Assembly: GCA_046719185.1 (NCBI GenBank)
Contig: JBDNDK010000001.1
Span: 1-50,316 of the forward strand
Source: JBDNDK01 sp046719185
GTDB lineage: Bacteria; Armatimonadota; UBA5829
Length of the DNA stretch: 50,316 nt
Reading direction: 5' to 3'
This document shows positions 8,981-18,024 of this stretch, one piece after another; positions within the stretch are counted from its first letter, which is position 1; every line of letters begins with the position of its first letter. A program made the position numbers and the translations under genes. Under the pieces are notes generated by a model. That model saw nothing but the letters and a program-made list of their open reading frames with translations. It was not told the origin of the DNA and made no database searches.

Positions 8981-10567
8981 TTATTGTGGAATATTGCCTC
9001 CAATCAGCTTTGATATATCTGAAGATATCACCAAGAATAAAATTATAGCTAATATAAAGAACCCAGTTGTTTGCCATATTTGCATTTGCCTTTGAGTCAA
9101 TTTTTTCTTTCTAATAGCTTCAAGACCAATCAGCACTAAATGGCCACCATCAACAATAGGAATTGGAAGCAAGTTTATAAATGCTAAGCTCAAACTCAAC
9201 CCACCCATTGTAAGAAATACATAATATGGACCGATAGCAACAGCAGAAGAAGTGATTTTTGCAATCATTATAGGACCGCCGACTTCTTCTTTTATCTTTT
9301 TGCTTGTTAACACTTCCACAATCATTCCTGCAAGCCTTATAGTAGAGCTTATAGCTTGTTTTATAGATTCAACAAAGCCTGTCTTTACTAGTTTTGGCTG
9401 TGGTTGAAATCCCAACAATCCATAGGCAACAAAAACACCCATTTCAATATTAGAATTATAAGGCACTTCTAAAGTTACCTTTTCATCACCATTTCTTTCT
9501 ACAACTACTTTGTAGGCTTTATTATCATCTTTATTCTTGACAACATCTAATAAATCATCAGCATTATTTATCTTTATATCATCAATACTAACTAGAATGT
9601 CATATTCTCTGAATGGTATAGTTTCAGATGAATATTTTGTTTGTCTTTTATCTCCAATATCTGATGTATAGCCTTGTGGGAAATGCCATTTTACTCCACC
9701 AAATCTAACCCAAGCAATTTCAGGCTTTACATCATATCTAATAACTTTATTTTCGGTATTTACTCTTCTTTCAACTTCAATATATGTTTCAGTTGTACCT
9801 ATTGCTTCAATTTGGCTAATCATATCATTACCAGATTTAATTTCAATACCATTTATTGAAAGCAAAATATCATTTTCCTTCAAGCCAATTTTGCCGGCAG
9901 TAGATTCTGGGCTAACAGCACCCAAAACAGCTTTATTGTTTTCATTAAAAGCCCAAGCAGCTCCCAGATATTGCACCATCCATCTTGGAGTGCCTTCTTT
10001 TTTTAATATTTTGCCTTTTCTTTCTATTTCGAGTTCTAGTTTTTCACCAGGTTTTTTGTGTATTAAGTTTATTAGGTCATCACCAGTAGAGACCTCAATA
10101 CCATTTATTTTTAATATAGTGTCTCCTGATCTTAACCCAATCCTATGAGCTTCTGTTTGTGGATTTACAAATCCAACCCTATTCATCATTTCTGTTCCGT
10201 CAGGGAATCCCCAATATAAACCAACAAATATAAATACGGCTGCACCAAATAGGAAGCTAAACAATGGACCTGCAAAGATAGTTAATGCTCTCTTTCCTCT
10301 TGATTGTGCTTGAAAACCATCAGGAAGATGCTCTTCGTCAGGTTCCATACCAATAATTTTTACAAATCCTCCTAAAGGTATTAAATGAACAGTGAACTCA
10401 GTCTCATTTTTCTTATAATATCTAAAGAGTTTAGGACCAAATCCAATTGCAAATTCTTCAACTTTCATTCCAGATAGTTTTGCAAAAATATAATGACCAA
10501 ATTCATGGGCAACTACCAAAAATGAAAAAATAAAAATTAGTGCTGCTGCAGTTTGTAATATTTCCAA
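8981..10567 (-). CDS. rseP: Site-2 intramembrane metalloprotease RseP with three PDZ-like domains
   Basis: An M50 zinc protease that cuts membrane-bound anti-sigma factors and leftover signal peptides within the membrane. The zinc site HEFGH is at 21-25 and the third ligand D473 is in LLPIPIVDGGHL. The periplasmic part has PDZ-like repeats at about 133-187 (GLRSGDTILKINGIEV), 213-268 (GLKENDILLSINGIEI) and about 315-368 (REYDILVSIDDIKI). The third is the most diverged. The length of 528 aa exceeds the roughly 420-450 aa of usual one- or two-PDZ homologues. The start is a TTG at 10567 with GGAG nine bases upstream, and the hydrophobic first helix fits this choice. It lies between dxr and ispG, the normal location. 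Confidence 0.93.
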   Translation of the reverse strand: MEILQTAAALIFIFSFLVVAHEFGHYIFAKLSGMKVEEFAIGFGPKLFRYYKKNETEFTVHLIPLGGFVKIIGMEPDEEHLPDGFQAQSRGKRALTIFAGPLFSFLFGAAVFIFVGLYWGFPDGTEMMNRVGFVNPQTEAHRIGLRSGDTILKINGIEVSTGDDLINLIHKKPGEKLELEIERKGKILKKEGTPRWMVQYLGAAWAFNENNKAVLGAVSPESTAGKIGLKENDILLSINGIEIKSGNDMISQIEAIGTTETYIEVERRVNTENKVIRYDVKPEIAWVRFGGVKWHFPQGYTSDIGDKRQTKYSSETIPFREYDILVSIDDIKINNADDLLDVVKNKDDNKAYKVVVERNGDEKVTLEVPYNSNIEMGVFVAYGLLGFQPQPKLVKTGFVESIKQAISSTIRLAGMIVEVLTSKKIKEEVGGPIMIAKITSSAVAIGPYYVFLTMGGLSLSLAFINLLPIPIVDGGHLVLIGLEAIRKKKLTQRQMQIWQTTGFFILAIILFLVISSDISKLIGGNIPQ

Positions 10568-10585
10568 ATTATAATTCTCCTAAAA

Positions 10586-11755
10586 TTAATTGAGATTTTT
10601 TGCTATCTCAAGAGCAGATTTTCTTGCTATTGTATCAACTAAAACAATTTCATCTATGCTTGGTGAAGCAATATAATCAGCATGTTTTTCCATTGTCTTT
10701 TCGACAACAATTGCTATATCAGTAAATCCAATTTTTTCAGATAGGAAAAGATCAACAGCAACCTCATCAGCAGCATTCATCACCACTGCTAAGGTGCCTC
10801 CCTTTTCACAAGCATAATGTGCTAATTTTAGACAGGGATACTTTTTATAGTCAGGTTCTTCAAAAGTTAGCCTTCCTGTTTCAAATACATTAAACCTTGG
10901 CAGGTTTGAGTTTATTCTTTCTGGATACAATAGAGCATATTGAATTGGCAATCTCATGTCAGGCAATCCTAACTGAGCAATTATTGATGCATCTTTATAC
11001 TGTACCATAGAATGAATTATGCTTTGTGGATGAATCACTACTTCAATATCATTTGCACTAACTCCAAACAGCCATTTAGCTTCTATTATCTCAAGACCCT
11101 TGTTCATTAATGTTGCAGAGTCAATAGTAACTTTTTTTCCCATCTTCCAAGTTGGATGATTTAGTGCATCATCTGGAGTAACTTTTTTCAAATCTTCTAT
11201 ATTTTTATCTCTAAAAGCTCCACCAGAAGCGGTTAGAAATATTTTTTCAATATTATTTTGTTTTTCTCCATTCAAACACTGGAAAATTGCAGAATGCTCA
11301 CTGTCAATCGGCAGAATATTAACATTATTTATACGGGCTTTATCCATCACTATGTGCCCTGCAGCAACTAAAACTTCTTTGCTAGCTAGAGCCACATCTT
11401 TTTTATTTTCAATAGCAGTTAGAGTAGGGGATAATCCCGGTGTGCCTGCAATGGAAACAACTGCTTTATCACACTCATCTATCATAGCCAATTCATCAAA
11501 ACCATCAACGCCTGATAATACATTAATTCCTAATCCATATAATGCATCTTCAAGAGGATTTCTTAATTCATCTCTGCCAATGCAAACATATTTAGGCTTA
11601 AATTCCAGTGCTTGTTCAACCAGCATTTTGAGATTAGACTGTGCACCAAGACCAACTACATTTACTCTGTCCTTATCTAGTCTTTTAACAACATCCAATA
11701 CTTGTGTGCCAATAGAACCAGTGGAGCCTAGTAGAGAAATATTTACAGGTTTCAT
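10586..11755 (-). CDS. dxr: 1-deoxy-D-xylulose 5-phosphate reductoisomerase
   Basis: The second step of the MEP pathway: NADPH-dependent conversion of DXP to MEP. At 389 aa it is of normal length. The dinucleotide-binding motif LLGSTGSIGTQVLDVV is at the N-terminus. Further family signatures are ALASKEVLVAAG, PIDSEHSAIFQCL (metal-binding D and E), ASGGAF and HPTWKMGKKVTIDSATLMNK, followed by GLEIIEA with another metal-binding E. The ATG at 11755 overlaps the uppS stop by four bases (ATGA). In most bacteria cdsA lies between uppS and dxr. Here there is no room for it. Confidence 0.97.
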   Translation of the reverse strand: MKPVNISLLGSTGSIGTQVLDVVKRLDKDRVNVVGLGAQSNLKMLVEQALEFKPKYVCIGRDELRNPLEDALYGLGINVLSGVDGFDELAMIDECDKAVVSIAGTPGLSPTLTAIENKKDVALASKEVLVAAGHIVMDKARINNVNILPIDSEHSAIFQCLNGEKQNNIEKIFLTASGGAFRDKNIEDLKKVTPDDALNHPTWKMGKKVTIDSATLMNKGLEIIEAKWLFGVSANDIEVVIHPQSIIHSMVQYKDASIIAQLGLPDMRLPIQYALLYPERINSNLPRFNVFETGRLTFEEPDYKKYPCLKLAHYACEKGGTLAVVMNAADEVAVDLFLSEKIGFTDIAIVVEKTMEKHADYIASPSIDEIVLVDTIARKSALEIAKNLN

Positions 11756-12495
11756 TCTTCTTCTACCACTCCTCCAAATTTCCTTGTTCTATTTTGATAT
11801 GAGTATATTGCTCTAATCAACTCATCTTTATTGAAGTCAGGCCATAAAGTTTCAGTGATATATAATTCAGTGTATGCTGTTTGCCACAAAAGAAAATTAC
11901 TCAGTCTCATTTCACCAGCTGTTCTTATAAGCAAATCTGGATCTTTGAGTTCAGGATGATACATTAGATTAGATATTAATTTTTCATCGATATCTTCAGG
12001 CTGGATATCGCCTCTTTTTATAATTTTAGCAAGATGAATTGCAGCATCAACAATTTCATTTCTTCCACCATAATTAACAGCTAAATTCAAAATAATTTTT
12101 GTATTATTTTTTGTTTTAGCCTCATTTTCTGCAAATTGTTCTTTCAAAAAATCTGGCAGCATTTCAGTTCTTCCTGATGTTATCATTTTTACACCTTGAG
12201 TATTCATTTCATCAAGCTCTGCTTTTGCTGCATAAGCTATAAGTTTCATCAAACCTTCAACTTCTTCTTTTGGTCTTGACCAATTTTCAGAAGAAAATGC
12301 ATATGCAGTAATAGCTTTTACTCCAATTTCAGCTGCAGAAAATACAAAATCCTTCAGAACACTATATCCCTTTACATGTCCATCAAGCCTTTTTAAGCCT
12401 TTTCTTGTAGCCCATCTGCCATTTCCATCCATTATCACAGCAATGTGATTTGGAATATTTTTCATATCAAGTTGGCTAATATCTATTTTATTCAA
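11752..12495 (-). CDS. uppS: Undecaprenyl diphosphate synthase
   Basis: A cis-prenyltransferase that extends FPP with IPP to make the C55 lipid carrier for peptidoglycan and other glycans. At 247 aa it shows IAVIMDGNGRWATRKG (catalytic D23 and the diphosphate-binding GNGR), LNLAVNYGGR and RTAGEMRLSNFLLWQTAY. The start is a TTG at 12495 with GGAG nine bases upstream. It is separated from frr by about 115 bp containing a hairpin and TATAAT-like sequences, so it may have its own promoter within the block. Confidence 0.96.
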   Translation of the reverse strand: MNKIDISQLDMKNIPNHIAVIMDGNGRWATRKGLKRLDGHVKGYSVLKDFVFSAAEIGVKAITAYAFSSENWSRPKEEVEGLMKLIAYAAKAELDEMNTQGVKMITSGRTEMLPDFLKEQFAENEAKTKNNTKIILNLAVNYGGRNEIVDAAIHLAKIIKRGDIQPEDIDEKLISNLMYHPELKDPDLLIRTAGEMRLSNFLLWQTAYTELYITETLWPDFNKDELIRAIYSYQNRTRKFGGVVEEE

Positions 12496-12554
12496 TAAAG
12501 ATTCTCCAAGGTAAACTTAAATAATAAAATTATACAATTATATTATATACGAAT

Positions 12555-12587
12555 AAGACCTCCTGCAGAATTATTACAGGAGGTCTT
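12555..12587 (-). promoter_or_regulatory. 11-bp hairpin between frr and uppS (attenuator/terminator candidate)
   Basis: AAGACCTCCTG (12555-12565) pairs perfectly with CAGGAGGTCTT (12577-12587) across an 11-nt loop. It lies 23 bp after frr in the transcription direction. The run that follows on the (-) strand is only CTTATTCGTAT, so it is a weak intrinsic terminator at best. Overlapping TATAAT-like hexamers (for example complement of 12537-12542 and 12529-12534) lie just downstream and could start a uppS transcript. Confidence 0.55.
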
Positions 12588-12610
12588 GATATTGAAACAA
12601 TAAGTATGAA

Positions 12611-13168
12611 CTACACTTCCATTAATTCTGCTTCTTTATTGGAAGTTAGTCTATCAATTTCAGCAATATATTTATCTGTTTTCTTTTGAACTACATCTTG
12701 TTCACGCTTCAAGTCATCTTCTGTTATTTCTGAATTTTTTTGTTGTGCTTTAAGTTTTTCATTTACATCTCTTCTTATATTTCTTACAGCAACTTTGTGT
12801 TCCTCAGCTTTTTTATGAAGTTGCTTAATAAGCTCTTTTCTTCTTTCTTCAGTTAGCTGAGGAATATTTAGTCTAACAACATTACCATCACTCATAGGGC
12901 TCAAACCAAGTTCTGATGTTTGTATAGCTTTTAGTATTATATCAATGATACTCTTATCCCACGGTTGAACCATCAATTGTCTGGGTTCAGGAACAGATAT
13001 ACTAGCAAGCTGCATCAGTGGAGTAGGCGTTCCATAATAATTCACTTGTAAATTTTCAATCATTGCAGGGTTAGCTCTACCAGTTCTTAGAGTATTGAAA
13101 TCAGCTTGTGATGCCTCAACAGCTTTTTTCATTCTTCTTTCTGCATCTTGAATTAAATCTGCTGTCAT
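12611..13168 (-). CDS. frr: Ribosome recycling factor
   Basis: Works with EF-G to split the post-termination ribosome. At 185 aa it is the standard length. Typical sequences are FNTLRTGRANPAMIENLQVNYYG near the N-terminus and RLNIPQLTEERRKEL in the helical arm. It is preceded by an AGGAGG Shine-Dalgarno that overlaps the end of pyrH. A single base separates it from the pyrH stop codon, so the two are co-translated. Confidence 0.98.
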   Translation of the reverse strand: MTADLIQDAERRMKKAVEASQADFNTLRTGRANPAMIENLQVNYYGTPTPLMQLASISVPEPRQLMVQPWDKSIIDIILKAIQTSELGLSPMSDGNVVRLNIPQLTEERRKELIKQLHKKAEEHKVAVRNIRRDVNEKLKAQQKNSEITEDDLKREQDVVQKKTDKYIAEIDRLTSNKEAELMEV

Positions 13169-13169
13169 T

Positions 13170-13904
13170 TTAATCCTCCTTGACCAAAGTACCTATATTG
13201 CCACCCATTGCAGCCAACTTTATATTTCCCTTTTTGGTAATATTAAACACTACTATAGGAACTTTGTTTTCTCTACACATTGTAAATGCTGTTAAATCCA
13301 TAACCCTTAGGTTTTGGTTTATTGCATCCATATAAGTCAATGATTCTATAAACTTTGCATCTGGATTAACATTTGGATCAGAATCATAAATTCCGTCTAC
13401 ATTAGTAGCTTTCAGTACAACTTCAGCTTTAATTTCAACAGCTTTCAATGCAGCTGCAGTATCTGTGGTAAAAAAAGGATTGCCCGTGCCAGCAGCTAGT
13501 ATTACAACTCTACCTTTTTCAAGGTGCCTCATAGCCCTTCTTCTAATAAAAGGCTCAGCAACCTCACTCATCTCAATAGCAGTCTGAACTCTAGTTGGAA
13601 CTCCTAATTTTTCTAGAGCATCTTGTAGAGCCAAAGAGTTAATCACTGTTCCCAGCATACCCATATAATCACCAGTGGCTCTATCTATTCCTTTATCAGA
13701 TGCTGCTTCACCTCTAATAATATTTCCAGCACCTATAACAATAGCTACTTCAATACCTTCATCACAAGCTGACTTTATATCCTCAGCAATTGATTTTACT
13801 GTATCAGGGCAAATCCCTAATTTTTCTCCACCAGAAAACGCTTGTCCAGAAAGTTTTAACAGCACTCTTTTCCAAGTGAGATTCTTTTTAGGATTATTCT
13901 GCAT
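13170..13904 (-). CDS. pyrH: UMP kinase
   Basis: Phosphorylates UMP to UDP in pyrimidine nucleotide synthesis. It belongs to the amino-acid kinase fold, and bacterial enzymes are usually hexameric and controlled by GTP and UTP. At 244 aa it has LLKLSGQAF (nucleotide-binding lysine), VIGAGNIIRGE, GRVVILAAGTGNPFFTTDTAAALKA in two parts, and VDGIYDSDP. The ATG at 13904 lies inside the last codons of tsf (11-bp overlap) and has no good Shine-Dalgarno, so translation is probably coupled to tsf. The order rpsB-tsf-pyrH-frr is nearly universal. Confidence 0.98.
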   Translation of the reverse strand: MQNNPKKNLTWKRVLLKLSGQAFSGGEKLGICPDTVKSIAEDIKSACDEGIEVAIVIGAGNIIRGEAASDKGIDRATGDYMGMLGTVINSLALQDALEKLGVPTRVQTAIEMSEVAEPFIRRRAMRHLEKGRVVILAAGTGNPFFTTDTAAALKAVEIKAEVVLKATNVDGIYDSDPNVNPDAKFIESLTYMDAINQNLRVMDLTAFTMCRENKVPIVVFNITKKGNIKLAAMGGNIGTLVKED

Positions 13905-14781
13905 CAGATGCAGTTTCTCCTACTCTAAATCTTACATAAGATTTTATTTCTACATTATCTTGTGCTGCTTTATTTACAGATTCAATTAATTTGCATATTG
14001 ATAAATCTTCATCTTTAATATATGGCTGTTCTAATAAGCAAGTTTTGGAATAAAACTCTTTCATTTTGCCTTCTATTATTCTATCTAAAACAGCTTCAGG
14101 CTTTCCTTCATTTATTGCCCATTGCCTATGTACATTTCTTTCTTTTTCAAGGTCTTCTTCAGAAATATCTTCTCTTGTAAGATAATTTGGATTACTCCAA
14201 GCTATATGCATTGCAAGATCTCTGCCTAATTGGGAAATTTCAGGTTTTGATGGATCTTCACAAGATAAGTTTACAATAACACCTATCTGATCACCTGTGT
14301 GTATATAATGACCAAGATAACCATCTGTATCAACTCTAGCAAATCTTGCAAGTGCTGTCTTTTCACCAAGTTTTGCTACAACTGCATTTATGTTTTCTTT
14401 TACAGTTTCACCATTAGCCATTTTCATACCCATAAGTTCATCAACACTTATATTAGATATTGATGAATCTTGTTCAGATATAAACTTAGCTAAATCTTCT
14501 GCTAGACCTTTGAATTCATCTGTCTTTGCAACAAAAGTTGTTTCACAATTGAGTTCAACAATTGTGCCAGCTTTTCCATCTGGTGATACATAAGCAGCAA
14601 TTACACCTTCACTAGCTGATCTGTTTTCTCTCTTTTGTGCAATTGCTATGCCTTTCTCTCTTAAGAGTGTTATAGCCTTTTCAAAATCTCCATCAGTTTC
14701 CCCTAGAGCTTTCTTGCAGTCCATCATTCCTGCACCAGTTTGCTCACGCAACTTTTTTACCATATCGGCACTAATCGCCAT
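13894..14781 (-). CDS. tsf: Elongation factor Ts
   Basis: Nucleotide exchange factor for EF-Tu. At 295 aa it begins with the UBA-like domain (VKKLREQTGAGMMDCKKAL) and is followed by two core dimer-type regions (VELNCETTFVAKTDEF, GVIVNLSCED, HIAWSNPNYL). The ATG at 14781 is chosen because GGAG lies nine bases upstream. The frame could be extended to a TTG at 14796, but that start overlaps the Shine-Dalgarno. It is followed by pyrH with an 11-bp overlap. Confidence 0.97.
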   Translation of the reverse strand: MAISADMVKKLREQTGAGMMDCKKALGETDGDFEKAITLLREKGIAIAQKRENRSASEGVIAAYVSPDGKAGTIVELNCETTFVAKTDEFKGLAEDLAKFISEQDSSISNISVDELMGMKMANGETVKENINAVVAKLGEKTALARFARVDTDGYLGHYIHTGDQIGVIVNLSCEDPSKPEISQLGRDLAMHIAWSNPNYLTREDISEEDLEKERNVHRQWAINEGKPEAVLDRIIEGKMKEFYSKTCLLEQPYIKDEDLSICKLIESVNKAAQDNVEIKSYVRFRVGETASDAE

Positions 14782-14826
14782 TGTTCTTTTCTCCAATTTC
14801 TAAAAAGTGTATTTTAAGTTAGATGA

Positions 14827-15678
14827 TTATTCTTCAAACATTTCTTCTTCAGTAGCAAATGGGCTATCATCTTCTTCCAATGTTTCATTTTCATCTACAT
14901 TAGCTTCTGCAGTTTCCACTTCATCAACATTAGGCTTTTCTTCTGTTTCATCCTCATTAGCCTGTGCAGTTTCTTCTGCAACCTCTAGTTCTTCTTCAGG
15001 TGCTTTTACTTCATTTACTGCTTCAGCAATTTTTCCTGATATCAATTTGATAGCTCTTATAGCATCATCATTTCCCGGTATAACATAATCAACTTCTTCA
15101 GGGTCACAGTTGGTATCAACTATTGCAACCACAGGAATTCCAAGCTTCTTTGCTTCAAGCAAAGCAATTCTTTCCTTTTTGAGATCAACTATATACATCA
15201 CTCCGGGCATTTCTTGCATATCTTTGATACCACCAAGATATTTCTGGAGTTTTTGATATTCTTCTCTCACCTTTGATGCTTCTTTTTTTGTTAATTGTTC
15301 AATTCTGCCATCTTCTTCCATCTTTTCAATTTCTTTGAGTCTGGCAATTCTATTTTGAATTGTTTTGAAGTTGGTAAGCATACCACCAAGCCATCTTTGA
15401 TTTACATAATACATACCACATGCTTTTGCAGCTTGTTCAATTGCTTCTTGAGCTTGTTTTTTTGTTCCTACAAAAAGAATTGAATTACCTTCTAACACAG
15501 ACTCTTGAACAAATTTTTGAGCATCATCAAAAAGCTTTACTGTTTGGTGGAGATCAATGATGTAGATTCCATTTCTTCCCCCATAAATGTATTTTTTCAT
15601 TTTGGGGTTCCATCTGTGTGTTCTATGTCCAAAATGAACACCAGCTTCAAGCAGTTCTTTCATTGATAATGAAGACAA
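14827..15678 (-). CDS. rpsB: Ribosomal protein S2 with long acidic tail
   Basis: A small-subunit ribosomal protein. The S2 core (about 225 residues) has LLEAGVHFGHRTHRWNPKM, NQRWLGGMLTNF and VAIVDTNCDPEEVDYVIPGNDDAIRA. It is followed by about 55 residues made mostly of Glu, Asp, Ala and Val, ending EEEMFEE. The frame opens at an ATG at 15717, but a perfect AGGAGG lies inside that extension and is spaced seven bases before a TTG at 15678. That start gives MSSLSMKELLEAG, the usual S2 N-terminus, so I chose it (283 aa). It is the first gene of the long (-) block. Confidence 0.95.
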   Translation of the reverse strand: MSSLSMKELLEAGVHFGHRTHRWNPKMKKYIYGGRNGIYIIDLHQTVKLFDDAQKFVQESVLEGNSILFVGTKKQAQEAIEQAAKACGMYYVNQRWLGGMLTNFKTIQNRIARLKEIEKMEEDGRIEQLTKKEASKVREEYQKLQKYLGGIKDMQEMPGVMYIVDLKKERIALLEAKKLGIPVVAIVDTNCDPEEVDYVIPGNDDAIRAIKLISGKIAEAVNEVKAPEEELEVAEETAQANEDETEEKPNVDEVETAEANVDENETLEEDDSPFATEEEMFEE

Positions 15679-15736
15679 AGTAATTCCTCCTAGGTTTTTT
15701 TCTTCCTGATTCTTCATCTTGTCAATTTATCCAAAT

Positions 15737-15753
15737 AATTAGGACACCTAATT
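15737..15753 (-). promoter_or_regulatory. Small hairpin in the rpsB leader
   Basis: AATTAGG ACA CCTAATT is a perfect 7-bp inverted repeat with a 3-nt loop, inside the predicted 5' leader of rpsB. It could take part in S2 autoregulation, which is common for ribosomal protein operons, but nothing else supports this. Confidence 0.3.
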
Positions 15754-15790
15754 GAGCAATCAGAACCAGTGTTTGCTAAATAGCCAAAAA

Positions 15791-15819
15791 ATAATAACAC
15801 ATTAATTAATTTCAGTCAA
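15791..15819 (-). promoter_or_regulatory. Probable promoter of the rpsB-tsf-pyrH-frr block
   Basis: On the (-) strand TTGACT (complement of 15814-15819) and TATTAT (complement of 15791-15796) are separated by exactly 17 bp. The predicted leader before the rpsB start is about 105 nt. Confidence 0.6.
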
Positions 15820-15874
15820 TAAACCCATAAACTTTAGTATACAAAAATCCTAATTTTTATTTGTGGAATTATTA

Positions 15875-15904
15875 TTGTCTATTTATTTTTATTTGGAATA
15901 TACA
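15875..15904 (+). promoter_or_regulatory. Possible promoter of the GHL6 glycosidase gene
   Basis: TTGTCT (15875-15880) and TATACA (15899-15904) are 18 bp apart and about 70 bp before the ATG at 15974. The match is moderate in a very AT-rich region. Confidence 0.35.
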
Positions 15905-15973
15905 TTAAAATGGTCAATATTAAAATAACACATTAAAATTAAATAATATCACTCTAATAAATGGAGCAAATTA

Positions 15974-18007
15974 ATGTATAAACATACTTTAAGATTTAGA
16001 CAAATACATTTGGATTTTCATACATCACCACATATACCCAATGTTGGTGTTGATTTTGATAAAAAACAATGGCGGCAAACACTGCTTGATGCAAAAGTTA
16101 ATTCTATTACTTGTTTTAGCAAATGTCATCATGGATTTTCATATCATCCAACTAAAGTGGGTACTATGCATCCGCATTTGAAATTTGATTTACTCAAGGC
16201 TCAATATGAAGCTTGCAAAGAAGTTGATATTAATGTTCCTATATACATATCCGCTGGTGTAGATGATGTTGAGGCTGAAAAGCATCCAGAATGGAGAGAA
16301 ATATCTATAAATGGTCAATATCAAGGTTGGAATACTCAAGTTGACAAACCCGGTTTTAAGACTATGTGCTTCAATACTCCATATCTTGATTTCTTATGCA
16401 AGCAAATAGAAGAAGTGGTTACATTATATCCTCATTGTGATGGTATATTTTTGGACATTATTTTTCAAGGTGAATGTTGCTGCACTTATTGTGTAAAATA
16501 TATGCAGGAACATGGATTAGATATTGAAAAACAGGAAGACAGAAGAAAATGTGCTGATATGGCACTCTTGAAGTATTATGAAAAATCAACTGCCGCTTGC
16601 AAAATTACAAATAAAGATATGCCTGTTTTTCATAACAGTGGACACATACCCAAAGGCAGACAAGACCTTTTAAAATTTTTTTCTCACCTTGAATTAGAAT
16701 CTCTTCCTACTGGTGGCTGGGGATATGATCACTTTCCAATGTCAGCAAAATATGTTCAGAATTTAGATGTGGATTTTATGGGAATGACTGGCAAATTCCA
16801 TACTATGTGGGGAGAGTTTGGTGGTTATAAACATCCAAATGCACTCAAATATGAATCAGCACTGGCATTAGCAAATGGTGCTAAAATATCAGTAGGTGAT
16901 CAGCTGCATCCTAGTGGAAAAATTGATACAAGCACCTATGGGATTATAAAAGCAGCCTATGATGAAGTTGAAAAGAAAGAACCGTGGTGTGATGATGTTA
17001 AATCTATAGCTGATATTGCTGTTCTTTCATCTGAAGCAGAAGCAAGATATAGTGATTTAAGCAATATAAATAGAAACCAAGATATTGGTGTTGGCAGGGT
17101 ATTGCTTGAAAGTCATTTTTTGTTTGATTTGCTTGATAGGGATATGAGTTTTGATGGATATAAACTCTTAATTTTGCCAGATGTCATAAAAATAGATGAT
17201 CAGCTAAAAAAGAAGATTGATAAGTATCTATTAACTGGAGGAAAATTATTACTTACAGGCAAAAGCGGACTCTCAATGGATGAAAAAGAATTTGTTTTTG
17301 ATATTGGTGGAGTATATGAAGGTGAAAGTGAACACCAGCCAGATTATCTTCTTCCAATACCAGAATTAGCACCGGATTTTGTGCATCATCCAATGGTGAT
17401 GTATATGAAAAGTCAAAAAGTGAGAGCAACAGACGGAAGAGTATTAGCTGATATTGAAAAGCCTTTTTTCAATAGAAAATGGAATCACTATTGCAGTCAT
17501 CAGCATGCTCCAAATGCTGGAAAAACTGAATATGCAGGTATTCTACAAAAAGACAATATCACATACATGGCTCATCCAATATTCTCAATATATGGTGCAT
17601 TAGGAGCTGTGATTTATAAAGATGTTGCAAAAAAAGTTATAAATAATATATTGGGTGATAATAAAACACTTAAGACAAATCTGCCTTCCACTGCAAGAAT
17701 CACATTAATGAATCAGGAAAAAGAAAAAAGATATGTTTTGCATTTATTATATGCAAACACTATCTCAAGAGGATCTGAGCAAGTTTTATCACCTGAAGGA
17801 TATGTTTACAATTCACACAAAGTAGAAGTAATAGAAGAATTACTGCCTTTGTATAACACAATAATACAATTAAAAATAAAACAAAACATTTCAAAAATTA
17901 CACTTGAACCAGAAGGAAAGGAGATAGATTTTATAAAAGATGGAGATTATATAAGCATTAAGATTGATCAATTTACATGCCATCAGATGGTAGTTTTGCA
18001 TTATTAG
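15974..18007 (+). CDS. GHL6-type putative glycoside hydrolase with beta-galactosidase trimerisation-like domain
   Basis: A 677-aa protein without a signal peptide, so probably cytoplasmic. The N-terminal TIM-barrel part (about 1-330) matches the 'hypothetical glycosyl hydrolase 6' group as I remember it: RQIHLDFHTSP near the start, FSKCHHGFSYHPTKVG at about 48-63, and GIFLDIIFQGECCCTYC at about 156-172. The Asp of FLD is a candidate catalytic or substrate-binding residue. The middle (about 340-500) looks like a beta-galactosidase trimerisation domain (MSFDGYKLLILPDV, TGGKLLLTGKSGL), and a beta-rich C-terminus follows. The substrate is unknown; these proteins are often labelled alpha-L-fucosidase-like or beta-galactosidase-like. 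GGAG lies seven bases before the ATG. Eighteen bases after its stop begins a decayed URO-D-like gene, probably once co-transcribed. Confidence 0.75.
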   Translation: MYKHTLRFRQIHLDFHTSPHIPNVGVDFDKKQWRQTLLDAKVNSITCFSKCHHGFSYHPTKVGTMHPHLKFDLLKAQYEACKEVDINVPIYISAGVDDVEAEKHPEWREISINGQYQGWNTQVDKPGFKTMCFNTPYLDFLCKQIEEVVTLYPHCDGIFLDIIFQGECCCTYCVKYMQEHGLDIEKQEDRRKCADMALLKYYEKSTAACKITNKDMPVFHNSGHIPKGRQDLLKFFSHLELESLPTGGWGYDHFPMSAKYVQNLDVDFMGMTGKFHTMWGEFGGYKHPNALKYESALALANGAKISVGDQLHPSGKIDTSTYGIIKAAYDEVEKKEPWCDDVKSIADIAVLSSEAEARYSDLSNINRNQDIGVGRVLLESHFLFDLLDRDMSFDGYKLLILPDVIKIDDQLKKKIDKYLLTGGKLLLTGKSGLSMDEKEFVFDIGGVYEGESEHQPDYLLPIPELAPDFVHHPMVMYMKSQKVRATDGRVLADIEKPFFNRKWNHYCSHQHAPNAGKTEYAGILQKDNITYMAHPIFSIYGALGAVIYKDVAKKVINNILGDNKTLKTNLPSTARITLMNQEKEKRYVLHLLYANTISRGSEQVLSPEGYVYNSHKVEVIEELLPLYNTIIQLKIKQNISKITLEPEGKEIDFIKDGDYISIKIDQFTCHQMVVLHY

Positions 18008-18024
18008 ATAATTAAGAGGATATT

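Noticed and set aside
14807..15088. Ser-rich 93-codon (+) frame
   Set aside because: It is the antisense of the acidic tail of S2: GAA/GAT codons read backwards give Ser- and Phe-rich protein.
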